Assembly: GCF_020089865.1 (NCBI RefSeq)
Contig: NZ_JAIRBM010000024.1
Location: forward strand, 1 to 64,000
Source of the DNA: Microvirga puerhi
GTDB lineage: Bacteria > Pseudomonadota > Alphaproteobacteria > Rhizobiales > Beijerinckiaceae
DNA: 64,000 bases
Reading direction: 5' to 3'
In this document: positions 16,210 to 25,009 of the stretch, piece after piece
How positions within the stretch are numbered: the stretch's first letter is position 1
Layout of the letters: the number at the start of each line of letters is the position of its first letter
Notes under the pieces: generated by a model
The model's input: the letters and a program-made list of their open reading frames with translations, nothing else
Told to the model about the DNA's origin: nothing
Databases searched by the model: none
Position numbers and translations under genes: made by a program

Positions 16210-18357
16210 ATGAAGCTGATTATTTGCGAAAAGCCGCTTCAGGCAAAGAACATGATGGCGGCGCTCGGATCGCAACCGGGCATCACGATACTGCCGGCCG
16301 AAGGGCACCTGTTCCGATTGGCAGAACCCGGAGAGGTCAACACTGCCTGGGAGACGTGGACCGACGACGTGCTGGTGCCGCCCGACGGCTTCTACCCGAA
16401 GGTGCCAGATAAAAGTGGTGGAAAGTCTTCAAAGCTTCAGCGCATTCGGGAGGCGGCAAAATCTGCGTCGTCAATTGTCATCGCTACCGACTGCGATCGC
16501 GAGGGGCAGGCTATCGCTGACGACATCCTCAAGGTCCTCAAGTTCAAAGGCCCTGTCCTGCGAGCGATGTTCACAGCCGAGGATAAGAAGTCGCTCCTGG
16601 AAGCTGTTCGCTCAGCAAAGCCCAATACTGACTACGCACACATTTCTCGGGCGGCCGAGGCTCGTCGTCAGGCGGATCAGATCTATAATCTGACGCTCAC
16701 TCGTGTGGGATCTCGGCACTTGCGACCATCTACCTGGAAGCCTGGCAAACCGGTTGGGATAGGGCGAGTGAAGACCCCGACATTCGGCATCGTCTGCGCG
16801 CGGGAGCTGGAAATCAGACAGTTTGTTTCGAGGCCATACTACAGCGTATGGGCGACGATTCACGCTGAAGGACATAACATCCGGCTTCGGCACGATCTCT
16901 CAGGCAGGGAGAGGATCTTCGATCGTTCGGAAGCCGATACGCTGACAGCATTGGTGTCGCGCTGGGCGGGAACAGTTTCCTGCAAGAAGGAAGCCAAAAT
17001 CCAATCGCCCGAAAACCCCTTGGATATTACGACGCTATTAGCGCGGGCATCCAAAGTGGGCTTGGATCTTCAGAAGACAGTAGAAGTAGCTCAATCACTC
17101 TATGAGAAGCACAAGATCATCACATATCCTCGTGGGGAATCTCGCTATCTGCCCGAAGCTCTCATCGACGATGCTGCTCCTCTTCTGAAGGTGCTTCAGG
17201 GCCTTTATCCTGCGACAGCCGGCTGGTCCCCGAACATTCGAAAAGGAAAATCAGGGGTTTTCTCCGATGCAGGGAACGGGGGTGCCTCGCACCACGCCAT
17301 CATTCCAAATGTCAACGTCGCCGATCAGTTTGCAACGATCTATGCAGAGCTCAACAATGATGAGCGCAAACTCTTCGATCTGATCGCCCTATCCTATCTT
17401 GCGGCAATCGGACCTGATCATCATTACGATCAAACCGTGATCAAGATCTCGGTGGCGACACCATCAGGCGCAGAGACATTTAAGACAACCGGCCGCGTGG
17501 TCACATCTCCTGGGTGGAAGGCTATCTTACCGTCCTCATTGGCCTCTGATGATGACAGCGAGACAGAGGAAGATGACCAGGTGTCGGCATTGCCCATGTT
17601 AACTGACGGTGCTTCGGGCCATGCAACAGGCTCTGGTGTTGCTGAAAGTATGACCAAGCCACCGTCTCGAATTAAACCAGGTGATTTACCGAAGGTCATG
17701 AAGGAAGCCTGGAAGTTCGTTCCAGAAGGGGAAGAACGCGAACGCTTGAAGAAGGCTGAGGGAATAGGCATGCCGGGCACGCGGCCGGCGATCGTCGAGG
17801 GGCTGATCCGTCAAGGCTGGCTCCTTAAGGAGAAAGGCTTTTTGGTACCCTCGGCCGAAGCGCTCGATATCTATCTGCTTTTTCGCGAAAAAGTACCGGC
17901 TATCGTCGATATCGGCTTTACCGCTCGGATGGAAATGCGGCTCGATGCGGTACTGGAGGGCAAGATCTCAGCTGAGGAAGTTGTCAATCAGATAGTCAGG
18001 ACGACAGGTCGAATTGTCGAGATCGTCATCGCTTCGGGCAATGGTCCTGTAGAGTCGGCCGTCGGTGGCCCGCGAGCGCCTTCGGACAAGATGATAGCTC
18101 TCGCTCAGAAGATGGCAGCTTCCAAGAACGTCTCTTTGCCAGAGGGCTACAACACTGATTTTTCAGTCTGCAAAACGTTCCTCGATGCTCAACTGCCCAA
18201 GGATCAAAACGCCCAGCAGGGTCCACGGCCTGCGTCAGAGAAGGCAATAGAATTTGCGAAGGGGATTGAGGCTCGAACCGGAAAGAAGATCCCGGAGGCA
18301 GCTCTGAAGGATGGTATCAAGCTGTCGAAATGGATCGATACCAATAAGGGCCGTTAA
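16210..18357 (+). CDS. topB: DNA topoisomerase III (type IA)
   Basis: A 715-residue type IA topoisomerase that passes single strands and can decatenate replicating or transferring DNA. The Toprim domain opens with MKLIICEKPLQAKNM and contains the acidic motif D94-C-D96-R-E98-G. VGIGRVKTPTFGIV (about 182-195) is the conserved stretch before the active-site region, and the nucleophile is Y306 in KIITYPRGESRYLP. GIGMPGTRPAIVEGLI (about 520) closes the core. Two small C-terminal repeats follow (APSDKMIALAQKMA and PASEKAIEFAKGIE), a tail seen in plasmid TraE-type enzymes. AGGGA precedes ATG. It probably serves plasmid replication or conjugation. Confidence 0.92.
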   Translation: MKLIICEKPLQAKNMMAALGSQPGITILPAEGHLFRLAEPGEVNTAWETWTDDVLVPPDGFYPKVPDKSGGKSSKLQRIREAAKSASSIVIATDCDREGQAIADDILKVLKFKGPVLRAMFTAEDKKSLLEAVRSAKPNTDYAHISRAAEARRQADQIYNLTLTRVGSRHLRPSTWKPGKPVGIGRVKTPTFGIVCARELEIRQFVSRPYYSVWATIHAEGHNIRLRHDLSGRERIFDRSEADTLTALVSRWAGTVSCKKEAKIQSPENPLDITTLLARASKVGLDLQKTVEVAQSLYEKHKIITYPRGESRYLPEALIDDAAPLLKVLQGLYPATAGWSPNIRKGKSGVFSDAGNGGASHHAIIPNVNVADQFATIYAELNNDERKLFDLIALSYLAAIGPDHHYDQTVIKISVATPSGAETFKTTGRVVTSPGWKAILPSSLASDDDSETEEDDQVSALPMLTDGASGHATGSGVAESMTKPPSRIKPGDLPKVMKEAWKFVPEGEERERLKKAEGIGMPGTRPAIVEGLIRQGWLLKEKGFLVPSAEALDIYLLFREKVPAIVDIGFTARMEMRLDAVLEGKISAEEVVNQIVRTTGRIVEIVIASGNGPVESAVGGPRAPSDKMIALAQKMAASKNVSLPEGYNTDFSVCKTFLDAQLPKDQNAQQGPRPASEKAIEFAKGIEARTGKKIPEAALKDGIKLSKWIDTNKGR

Positions 18358-18360
18358 TAG

Positions 18361-18630
18361 CTACTCGGCCGCAAGTTTCACAGGGATGGCTTCCGAGGGC
18401 ACCCTGTAGGTGACGACCTCTGTTGGGTCGCCAACGTCGAGCTCATCATAAAACTCGACGTTGGCCAGCAGGCGCCCATCAACCACCATGCGAACGAGAA
18501 TATCGTGGATTGTCGGATCAGGCAGTTGGGAAAGACCGAAACCGCGTGATGCAATATCTCTACTCGTCGGCTGCTGGCCACGGCAATTGAATTGAACAAT
18601 CGTGGCAAGGACCTGCTGCTCGGAAATCAC
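18361..18630 (-). CDS. Small winged-helix-like protein
   Basis: An 89-residue protein starting at a GTG behind GAGGTTGAG. Its first 60 residues (VLATIVQFNCRGQQPTSRDIASRGFGLSQLPDPTIHDIL... DGRL) resemble the N-terminal part of the protein at 43370, sharing the F-x-C/A-x-G...PT-x-x-DIASR-x-FGL pattern. The pattern suggests a winged helix that binds DNA. It ends two bases after the topoisomerase gene on the other strand and could be a regulator of the neighbouring transfer genes. Confidence 0.6.
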   Translation of the reverse strand: MISEQQVLATIVQFNCRGQQPTSRDIASRGFGLSQLPDPTIHDILVRMVVDGRLLANVEFYDELDVGDPTEVVTYRVPSEAIPVKLAAE

Positions 18631-18707
18631 AACTCAACCTCTCATAAGCGCTCTTATGTGATATTGTTGCTCAGAGTTGTCAATTTATCAAGCAGGCCTG
18701 ATTTTGC

Positions 18708-19391
18708 TTACATTGAATTTCGGGGATTGTTGTTCGAAGGACCGGACTGATCGTTCTTCGCAGCATCATTCTGCTGCTCAAGCTCTTTCTGCAACTCTCG
18801 GTAGATAGTCTGAGCTCTCTTCATTTCTTCAGTCGGGAACATCCGAGCTTCAGCCTGTTCCCAAAGCCGCTTCGCATCTGGGTGGTCGCGCCCGATGCGG
18901 GATGAGAGTTCCTTGCGAGCTGCTCGCCTGGCATCGACAAAGACCGAGCGCCACAGATAATCCATCTGGGCATCATAGTTTTCGATCTCACCGAGCACTT
19001 TCTCTCGATCTTTGGCCGGCGCTTTTCTGAACTTGTCTGCCAGCTTCAGGATCTCCTCTGCCCGTTCTACGAGGGGCTTAAGCCGGTCTGTGAAGCGCTT
19101 CTCAAGGATCGTCAGGAGCTCTTCTCTTTCATTGGCTGGCATCGTCCAGGCCCCAGCCTGGGGAACGTAGCCGTGGCTGACAACGCGTTCGGAGAGGCCT
19201 GGAATGTCTTTGAGATTGGTCAGAGCGTCTTTTAAGGAATCGTCGAGAACAAACGACAGATTGGAATTCCACTCGGCGACCAGCTCTTTGTCGCTCAAGG
19301 AAGTATCGATCTCGATGTCCGCCTGAGCGAGAGCCTGTTGGACATCCATTCGGGCCAGATATTTCCTCAGGTGCTTAGGATCGATCGCCAT
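18708..19391 (-). CDS. Helical hypothetical protein of the transfer operon
   Basis: A 227-residue, almost wholly helical cytoplasmic protein rich in charged residues. Residues 85-135 look coiled coil (EREELLTILEKRFTDRLKPLVERAEEILKLADKF), and the C-terminus is a glutamine/asparagine-rich tail (about 197-227). It lies three bases after the preceding gene at the end of the DotC-DotB-IcmT operon. It might be a chaperone or adaptor of the transfer system, but no family can be named. Confidence 0.6.
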   Translation of the reverse strand: MAIDPKHLRKYLARMDVQQALAQADIEIDTSLSDKELVAEWNSNLSFVLDDSLKDALTNLKDIPGLSERVVSHGYVPQAGAWTMPANEREELLTILEKRFTDRLKPLVERAEEILKLADKFRKAPAKDREKVLGEIENYDAQMDYLWRSVFVDARRAARKELSSRIGRDHPDAKRLWEQAEARMFPTEEMKRAQTIYRELQKELEQQNDAAKNDQSGPSNNNPRNSM

Positions 19392-19394
19392 TCT

Positions 19395-19865
19395 TCATTC
19401 GCTTTTGTTCTCCCCCCGCGATCGCACCACAAGAGAGGATGCAAACCGAAGGGTGTCTGTCGATTCGAGGGTGTCCCATACAGCATCCACCACGATTGAA
19501 ACATACAGGTAGGCAAAATGCCGACCGATGTCCCTCTGGGTTTCTTGCCTCGGAACCATACGGATTTTGTCCAGGTAGGCTATACTATCTTCACGCTTAT
19601 AAACCGGTTCGCACTCAACCTGAAGATAGTGACCTATCCAATTAAATCGATATGCCGCTAGGGCAGAAGTTTCCCGTGCGATAAACCAGGGCAGTAACCA
19701 TGCTGGCGAGAATCCACCATTGCCGAAGCGGAAAGCTTGCCGGAACCCATCCACATCCTTGACAGCGGCAGCCGCAACATAGCTGTCGATGAACTTATCG
19801 AGCCCTCCCTTGTATCGGAACAAGCTTGTCGAGAGGGTGTCATAGAAAACGTTTGTCAGATCCAT
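19395..19865 (-). CDS. Hypothetical transfer-operon protein
   Basis: A 156-residue protein following icmT by 15 bases. It contains aromatic-rich segments (FSPAWLLPWFIARETSALAAYRFNWIGHYL) and a C-terminal helical region. In Dot/Icm systems icmT is followed by icmS, which encodes a small acidic adaptor, but this product is longer and no convincing IcmS match is seen. Its position suggests a transfer role. Confidence 0.55.
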   Translation of the reverse strand: MDLTNVFYDTLSTSLFRYKGGLDKFIDSYVAAAAVKDVDGFRQAFRFGNGGFSPAWLLPWFIARETSALAAYRFNWIGHYLQVECEPVYKREDSIAYLDKIRMVPRQETQRDIGRHFAYLYVSIVVDAVWDTLESTDTLRFASSLVVRSRGENKSE

Positions 19866-19880
19866 GAAACGCTCCGAAGC

Positions 19881-20123
19881 TTATCGGACAGTCCATTGGC
19901 ATCGGCGAATATAGCGAACCTCTAAGGCCACCAAATACTGCAAAGGTGACATCGCTTGCCTTTTGCACAAATAGAGGAAAATCAAGTAGAAGAACAAAAG
20001 CAGAATTATGACACTCATCGGCACGAGTTTGCTCGCGAACATGATAAGCGGCAGGAAAATCACGATCGATGCGTGAATTCCAAAGAACTTGAGGGGCTGG
20101 GATGTCCATCGCCAATCTATCAT
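19881..20123 (-). CDS. icmT: IcmT/TraK-like T4BSS membrane protein
   Basis: An 80-residue protein with the IcmT pattern: a W-x-x-T-x-QPLKFFGI start, two adjacent hydrophobic helices (about 16-33 and 36-54), and a C-terminal SPLQYLVALEVRYIR segment corresponding to the FTP-x-x-AL-x-W-x-RA region of IcmT. IcmT is an inner-membrane part of Dot/Icm and of IncI conjugation systems (TraK). It follows the M15 peptidase and DotB genes, the same relative place as traK after traJ in IncI plasmids. Confidence 0.75.
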   Translation of the reverse strand: MIDWRWTSQPLKFFGIHASIVIFLPLIMFASKLVPMSVIILLLFFYLIFLYLCKRQAMSPLQYLVALEVRYIRRCQWTVR

Positions 20124-20133
20124 GTGCGCCTCC

Positions 20134-20664
20134 TTATCGAATACGTCTGGATTGCTGATCCCAGGTCCGATCGGGACCCGTGTCTACATGGTTAAAACTG
20201 TCGTAGAGCCCGATCCCCCCCGCCCCGACCATGGCAGCCAGCTGAGCACATGCCGGAGCCGTAATACCGGCAATCTGGTAATCGGCGGCCTGCCCTCTTG
20301 TGTGGAAGGAGTTCTGAGCCGCACCCTCCACAGCCGAGTTATGACGGATGGTCCGATATCCCGATGTAATTGTGATCGTGGCCGATCCGATCAGCCTGTC
20401 AGCCAGCACGTTAATGCGAGCCAGCGTCTCGATGAGGAGCGGATCCACCCAGACAGCTTCCCCGGCGTCTTTGACATCGCGGAGCAGGAGGCTTGCTCGC
20501 AGGTGGTCGACCTCGGTGAGCGGCCAATTTCGAATTACGAGGAATTCACCCGTGGCAGGGCGGCGAAGACGAAGCTCAGCCTGGTCCGGCTCTGCCCAGG
20601 CCTGCGAAGAGGTAAGAGCGCAGCCTAGACCGACAAGAGCGGCCCTGCGGGTCATCTGAATCAT
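20134..20664 (-). CDS. M15-type peptidoglycan carboxypeptidase, exported
   Basis: A 176-residue protein with an N-terminal export signal (MIQMTRRAALVGLGCALTSSQAWA, with the paired arginines of a Tat-like signal). The zinc-binding set of M15 D,D-peptidases is visible: SGYR (101-104), SFHTRGQAADY with H121 and D128, and NHVD with H159. It is coupled to dotB by an ATGA overlap. Like the M23 enzyme at 11084, it probably trims peptidoglycan where the conjugation channel is assembled. Confidence 0.85.
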   Translation of the reverse strand: MIQMTRRAALVGLGCALTSSQAWAEPDQAELRLRRPATGEFLVIRNWPLTEVDHLRASLLLRDVKDAGEAVWVDPLLIETLARINVLADRLIGSATITITSGYRTIRHNSAVEGAAQNSFHTRGQAADYQIAGITAPACAQLAAMVGAGGIGLYDSFNHVDTGPDRTWDQQSRRIR

Positions 20665-21845
20665 GTGAGATATCCGTAACGGCGAAGCACGAACTCGGCG
20701 GTTGGATCATCGATCAGTCCTGCCTTCACGGCGGATGCAACAGCACGGTTCATCGGCATCTGCCGAGCGTCTGAGTCCATGACCTCACGAATGAGGCGCA
20801 CGTGCCTCTCAGGCCCTGCCAATTCGATCTGGCGTGCGATCTCGTCGGTGATGATAAGCCATTCCCGTAAGCAGCAACGGCCACCGCCGATCTTTGGCTG
20901 CAAGGTCTGACTCATGAGGACCTTTGTCGTATCGAGGATATCGTGAAAGGCTTGAAACTGCTGATCAGCTGAGAACTTCAGCATCATGCGCTTGAAGATC
21001 AACGAAACAGAATTGGCATGAACAGTTGAATACACGGGATGTCCCGTATTCGCCGCCTCCATAGCGGCTTCGATTGTCTCGGAGTCGCGCATCTCCCCGA
21101 TCACGATGAGACCAGGCTTGCGACGCAACGAGTTTCTTACCCCGGCTGCGAATGATGGAATATGTTGGCCGATCTGATGCTGCGCGATGGTCGCAACAGG
21201 CGAAACGATGTTGTCGTAGGAATATTCGATGGGGCTCTCATAAGTGAGAATGTTCCCACGAATTGTTGTGTGCCCTTCCAGGACGTGTCTGATGCAAGCT
21301 GCAAAGGTAGTCGTCTTCCCCGATCCTGTAGGACCAGCTATCAGCACCGCCCCTTGCGAAGGAGCGATGTACGGTATCAAGTCTGCCGGGAACCCGATCT
21401 CGTCAAAGGTCGGGGCGGTGCTTGGAATCGAACGGAGAACAGCCTGGTAGCCGTCGCCGGCACCCTGGTACTGCATTGCCGTTATATTGAGACGGAATCG
21501 GAGACTTACTGGCTCTCCAAAATCGTCCGTTTGGCTGCGATCGTTGATGCTGAAGGCTGCGTCGATTTCTTCACCTGAATCGAGCCGGCCGACGGCATTC
21601 GGCTGGCCTGTCATCCAAAGGAAGATTCGGTGCAGGTCGTTGTTCTGAAGCTGGAACCTGGTCAGTGCGAATAGATGACCATGGATCTCTGCAAATACCG
21701 GGCGTCCAGTCTGAAATATGACATCGGACGCCCGTTGATGAACGGCAAAGATCAGGAGCTCTTGAAGGTCTTCTTTCTGATCAAGACGGAAGGCCTCTTT
21801 GCCGATATACCGGTCCTGGCCCTTCCAGTTGGTGAACTGAAGCAT
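20661..21845 (-). CDS. dotB: DotB/TraJ ATPase of the T4BSS
   Basis: A 394-residue hexameric secretion ATPase of the PilT/VirB11 superfamily. The N-terminal domain (about 20-130) includes HQRASDVIFQTGRPVFAEIHG; the core has Walker A GPTGSGKTT (about 168-176), the Asp box TYESPIEY, Walker B GLIVIGEMRD and the His box STVHANS. DotB powers assembly or substrate transfer in Dot/Icm and IncI systems. ATG 21845 is chosen over upstream GTG codons. Its neighbours DotC and IcmT confirm the T4BSS assignment. Confidence 0.9.
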   Translation of the reverse strand: MLQFTNWKGQDRYIGKEAFRLDQKEDLQELLIFAVHQRASDVIFQTGRPVFAEIHGHLFALTRFQLQNNDLHRIFLWMTGQPNAVGRLDSGEEIDAAFSINDRSQTDDFGEPVSLRFRLNITAMQYQGAGDGYQAVLRSIPSTAPTFDEIGFPADLIPYIAPSQGAVLIAGPTGSGKTTTFAACIRHVLEGHTTIRGNILTYESPIEYSYDNIVSPVATIAQHQIGQHIPSFAAGVRNSLRRKPGLIVIGEMRDSETIEAAMEAANTGHPVYSTVHANSVSLIFKRMMLKFSADQQFQAFHDILDTTKVLMSQTLQPKIGGGRCCLREWLIITDEIARQIELAGPERHVRLIREVMDSDARQMPMNRAVASAVKAGLIDDPTAEFVLRRYGYLT

Positions 21846-21857
21846 CACCACAAACCC

Positions 21858-22064
21858 TCAATGAAGCCTCTGGCGATCAACCTTCTCGTTGCCAATGAAC
21901 AGCTCCCCATCCTTGTAAGAGACGGGTTGGCCGCCGTAGCAACATTGCAGGGTCGGGAGAGTGATGGACTTTGTTTGTTCATAGCCTCTCGAGTCCCGTC
22001 GTTCCGGCCGGTTTCTGAAAGCCATGATGTCGACAAGTCTTGTCCTTGGGGAACCTCTCTTCAC
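21858..22064 (-). CDS. Small basic hypothetical protein
   Basis: A 68-residue frame that fills the gap between ssb and dotB with 12-base spacers on both sides. GTG 22064 is preceded by AAGAGG at a suitable distance. The product is basic with a small beta-like C-terminal half (GGQPVSYKDGELFIGNEKV). No relatives are recognised; its reality rests on spacing and ribosome site. Confidence 0.5.
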   Translation of the reverse strand: MKRGSPRTRLVDIMAFRNRPERRDSRGYEQTKSITLPTLQCCYGGQPVSYKDGELFIGNEKVDRQRLH

Positions 22065-22076
22065 AGCACCAACCTC

Positions 22077-22547
22077 TTAGAACGGAATGTCGTCTTCGAT
22101 CTCGTAACGACCGCTCTTGATGTCCTCGTATGAGCGCATCGGGGCCGGCGGTGGGGCATCTCGGTCTTCGTTCAAGCGATCCTCATCATCGTCGGGCCTT
22201 GACGACAGAATCGTCAAAACGCCGCGATATCGCTGAAGAATCACTTCAGTCGTATAGTGATCATTCCCAGCCTGGTCGGTCCACTTCCGCGTCTGAAGTT
22301 GCCCTTCGACATAGACTTTCGCGCCCTTCTTCACATATTGCTCGGCGACTTTCACCAGATTCTCGTTGAAGATGACGATTGAATGCCATTCGGTCTTCTC
22401 CTTCCGTTCTCCTGAAGCCTTGTCTTTCCAAGTTTCGGAGGTGGCGATACGTAAATTCGCAACCGGGTCTCCGCTATGAAGACGACGGATCTCAGGATCC
22501 TTTCCGAGATTTCCGACAAGAATGACCTTATTCACACTGCCCGCCAT
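22077..22547 (-). CDS. ssb: Single-stranded DNA-binding protein
   Basis: A 156-residue SSB with a complete OB fold (VNKVILVGNLGKDPEIR at residues 5-21, EWHSIVIFNENLVKVAEQYVKKGAKVYVEGQL, WTDQAGNDHYTTEV). The linker is short and the acidic C-terminal tip ends DDIPF, the segment that recruits replication partners. Inside a transfer operon it would coat plasmid single strands arriving in the recipient, as SSBs of other conjugative plasmids do. The operon location is unusual because ssb usually stands in the leading region. Confidence 0.93.
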   Translation of the reverse strand: MAGSVNKVILVGNLGKDPEIRRLHSGDPVANLRIATSETWKDKASGERKEKTEWHSIVIFNENLVKVAEQYVKKGAKVYVEGQLQTRKWTDQAGNDHYTTEVILQRYRGVLTILSSRPDDDEDRLNEDRDAPPPAPMRSYEDIKSGRYEIEDDIPF

Positions 22548-22669
22548 GAGATGTCCTTTCGTGGGTAGGAGCTAGGAACCGGAGCTCACGACATCCAACG
22601 GCCTCTCCGGTGGGCCGATAGAGTTTCCGTCTGCATGGAAGCGATCAGCCTTCACTCGACCGCCCTCCC

Positions 22670-24040
22670 CTACCGACTGAATTTCGGTGACACAGCGATG
22701 CGCAGGGTTTTCTCACCGATGAAGACTCGGTTACCACCGGCCTCGACTCTGCTGCGCTGGGAAGTGGTTGTGACCTGGGGCAGGCTGATTGCGCCACGCC
22801 GAGCCAAGTAGTGGTATCGCTGCATGCCGGTGAAATCGCGAATGAGCCGATTGAGCTGAAGCGCGAAAGTGGCGCGTGCCTCTCGCCTGCCCTCCTCCCA
22901 TCCTGCCTCGACGGCTGCCGTCCAGGCCGACTTCTCGGATCGGTCCCCTGCCTCAAGCCCTTCGGGTGGCCTTGGATCTGATACTGGCAGAAACAGGTAG
23001 TCGCGCCATGTCGGAGAGCGAACCGCCAACTCGGCATCCTTTACGATCTCGTAGGCACCAATCGTGAGATAGAGGAAGCGTGGCCCGGCTCGCTCTTCTA
23101 CGTTGTTGATCTCGGTGATGACGGGTGGGATGACTCGGCCACCCCCTGCCATAAGCTTGTCGAACTGGAACCGGCGATCGAACACCTCGGCCCACCGACT
23201 CTCTAACAATTGATTGATGCGCCGGCTCTCATAAGCTGAACCAGCACGAACACCAACGCCGCGGGCCGCGCTCTCGATCATAGAGGCCCGGAGCCCTTCC
23301 CCACCGATAAAGGTCCTGTGGGACTTGTAGAAGGCACTGTCCGGATTGCGCAGGGCATCAAGGGTGACGACGTTTCCCTCTGCCTTGTCCGCATCGTAGA
23401 TGTCGAGCTCTGGAACGATCGTCAGCGACGGATCGGGAACGAAGGCATCAACGACGACCACCGGCTCAGGAGCTCGTGCTCGCGCGGTGGTCGTTTCAGC
23501 TCCTTTTACGACGGGCTGCGAAATCGCAGCTGTTGTCGCTAGGGCATCCTTCTTCGACGGGGTGACCTCTGCCTTCGGCGGAAGCGACACTTTCGCCTCC
23601 GGTCCTGACGGAGTGCTTCTCGAGGTGGTTTCAGCTGCCTTAACTTTCGCCTCCGCATCCACCCCCGCTGTTTTCACAACTGGCTTGGGTAGAATTCCGG
23701 CTGGCGGGACCTGGAGGCCCTTGTCCTTGTTCTCTTGGACAGGCATTTGCGCGCCTCCCGTCGGGATGACAGATCCCGGTGCGCTCGACGTACCGCGATC
23801 GACAGGTTTTGCTTCTGCCGGTGCGCGCGAAGCGCCTGATGCGCTCGATGGGCTCGCCTCAGGGTTCCGAACCAGCGTAGGGCCTCCGCCCGGTACCGCT
23901 GGCTCGCTCGTGCCGCTAGGAGACCCTTTCTTGAAGACAGGTCCAGCGAGAGAAGGACCGCCGAGATCCGCGCCACCGGCGCTGGCCGGGCCGACCAGGG
24001 AAGAAGCCGCCAGTAGGGCTGCTGCGATCATGCGCAACAT
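22670..24040 (-). CDS. dotC: DotC/TraI outer-membrane core protein of the T4BSS
   Basis: A 456-residue exported protein. After a signal sequence (MLRMIAAALLAASSLVGPASA) comes a long low-complexity proline/alanine linker to about residue 210, not present at this length in Legionella DotC (about 300 residues). The DotC domain follows: MIESAARGVGVRAGSAYESRRINQLL, FDRRFQFDKLMAGGGRVIPPVI, SPTWRDYLFLPV, EKSAWTAAVEAGWEEGRREA and RLIRDFTGMQRYHYL. DotC helps insert DotH into the outer membrane. The ATG at 24040 overlaps the preceding gene by 13 bases. Confidence 0.88.
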   Translation of the reverse strand: MLRMIAAALLAASSLVGPASAGGADLGGPSLAGPVFKKGSPSGTSEPAVPGGGPTLVRNPEASPSSASGASRAPAEAKPVDRGTSSAPGSVIPTGGAQMPVQENKDKGLQVPPAGILPKPVVKTAGVDAEAKVKAAETTSRSTPSGPEAKVSLPPKAEVTPSKKDALATTAAISQPVVKGAETTTARARAPEPVVVVDAFVPDPSLTIVPELDIYDADKAEGNVVTLDALRNPDSAFYKSHRTFIGGEGLRASMIESAARGVGVRAGSAYESRRINQLLESRWAEVFDRRFQFDKLMAGGGRVIPPVITEINNVEERAGPRFLYLTIGAYEIVKDAELAVRSPTWRDYLFLPVSDPRPPEGLEAGDRSEKSAWTAAVEAGWEEGRREARATFALQLNRLIRDFTGMQRYHYLARRGAISLPQVTTTSQRSRVEAGGNRVFIGEKTLRIAVSPKFSR

Positions 24041-24645
24041 TGTGTAATCCAATCTTCAAGTGAGCGATGGGGCAGGCTCGATCCGATGGGGTCGCCAAAC
24101 ACCACGGACTCGGCCGCTTGATCCTGGACCACGTTCGGACGCGCCCTGGACCAAAGCGTGCCAGGTTCACCACGAGCCCAAGCGGTGATGTCGATCACCA
24201 TTTCCCCAGCTGAGAGGATGTGGCTCTCGTCTTCCGGGAGGATGACTGTACCGGGAACGATGGGGGGCACGACCAGGCCGTCGGTGGTCTTCGGCCACGG
24301 TCGCTCGTCAAGAAGTTCCTCGACTTCATATCCAGGGATCACCAGCCGAACCATCGAGGGGAGCGGTTCGTCACTACGACGATTGCAAAAGTAGATCAGT
24401 TGGCTCACGGCGCAGCAAGCATCCCAGCCATGGAGGACCGGGCGTTCCGAGCTCGTCACCGTGATCTCCGAGGCGCGCTGGTTCAGATGATACGGCGTCC
24501 AGTCGAAGATCTTTCCATCGTCCGCACTGGACAGGACCCCGTATCGGGCGACCACGGAATGTCTCCTGGTGATGCCATTCGTCACGACGAATAGGGAGTC
24601 TGGCATCACAACTAGCAGGACATCATCATCCCATGCATCGGACAT
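24028..24645 (-). CDS. Hypothetical protein between the lipoprotein and dotC genes
   Basis: A 205-residue soluble protein (MSDAWDDDVLLVVMPDSLFVVTNG...) with beta-rich segments and no signal peptide. Its ATG overlaps the stop of the lipoprotein gene (ATGA), and its end overlaps dotC by 13 bases, so it belongs to the core-complex operon. IncI plasmids have no obvious counterpart between traH and traI. The function is unknown. Confidence 0.6.
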   Translation of the reverse strand: MSDAWDDDVLLVVMPDSLFVVTNGITRRHSVVARYGVLSSADDGKIFDWTPYHLNQRASEITVTSSERPVLHGWDACCAVSQLIYFCNRRSDEPLPSMVRLVIPGYEVEELLDERPWPKTTDGLVVPPIVPGTVILPEDESHILSAGEMVIDITAWARGEPGTLWSRARPNVVQDQAAESVVFGDPIGSSLPHRSLEDWITQCCA

Positions 24646-24818
24646 CAGAGTGACCTCGCCGGCTGATCGATTCCGCGCCGCGAAATTTCCGAATGGAGCC
24701 ACCGGTTCAATTCAGCGGCATCATCTTCCTGCCCATAGGGTAACGTCGAACATGCTTGGAGTACGGCTCCAAGGATCATCATGAGAATGGCGGCTCGGAT
24801 CTTTGCGCCGGATGTCAT
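24645..24818 (-). CDS. Short lipoprotein in the DotD position
   Basis: A 57-residue lipoprotein precursor with a signal sequence (KIRAAILMMILGAV) and lipobox LQAC, cysteine near residue 19; the mature part is under 40 residues. GGGGGGAAG lies just upstream of ATG 24818, and a near copy of the start region (ATGACATCCGG) occurs 21 bases upstream. In IncI and Dot/Icm clusters the lipoprotein DotD/TraH precedes DotC, so position suggests a reduced DotD that lacks the secretin-like domain. The alternative is an unrelated entry-type lipoprotein. Confidence 0.55.
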   Translation of the reverse strand: MTSGAKIRAAILMMILGAVLQACSTLPYGQEDDAAELNRWLHSEISRRGIDQPARSL

Positions 24819-24994
24819 CGGCTTCCCCCCGGATGTCATTGCTTCGCTTTTAGCCGCCACCCCCAAGGTTGTAAACAAATTCTCTTACGCTCGAAACCAC
24901 GACATTTTCGCGGATCTCCATTGATTTCTAACCGATAGAGAGCATGACCTGATCTCGGGTTTCACGCGCCTTCTTGTTTGTTTCCATTCCCCCT

Positions 24995-25007
24995 GTTACC
25001 ATGTAAC
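24995..25007. promoter_or_regulatory. Palindrome overlapping the integrase start region
   Basis: GTTAC-CAT-GTAAC is a perfect 5-base inverted repeat ending two bases before the integrase ATG. A protein bound here would block translation or transcription start, so it may be an autoregulatory operator or part of a recombination core. Nothing in the window shows a second copy that would mark an attachment site pair. Confidence 0.35.
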
Positions 25008-25009
25008 GC

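Noticed and set aside
24645..24878. Longer lipoprotein start at 24878 or 24839
   Set aside because: The extra residues are polar and would place the signal helix too far from the N-terminus; GGGGGGAAG supports the ATG at 24818.
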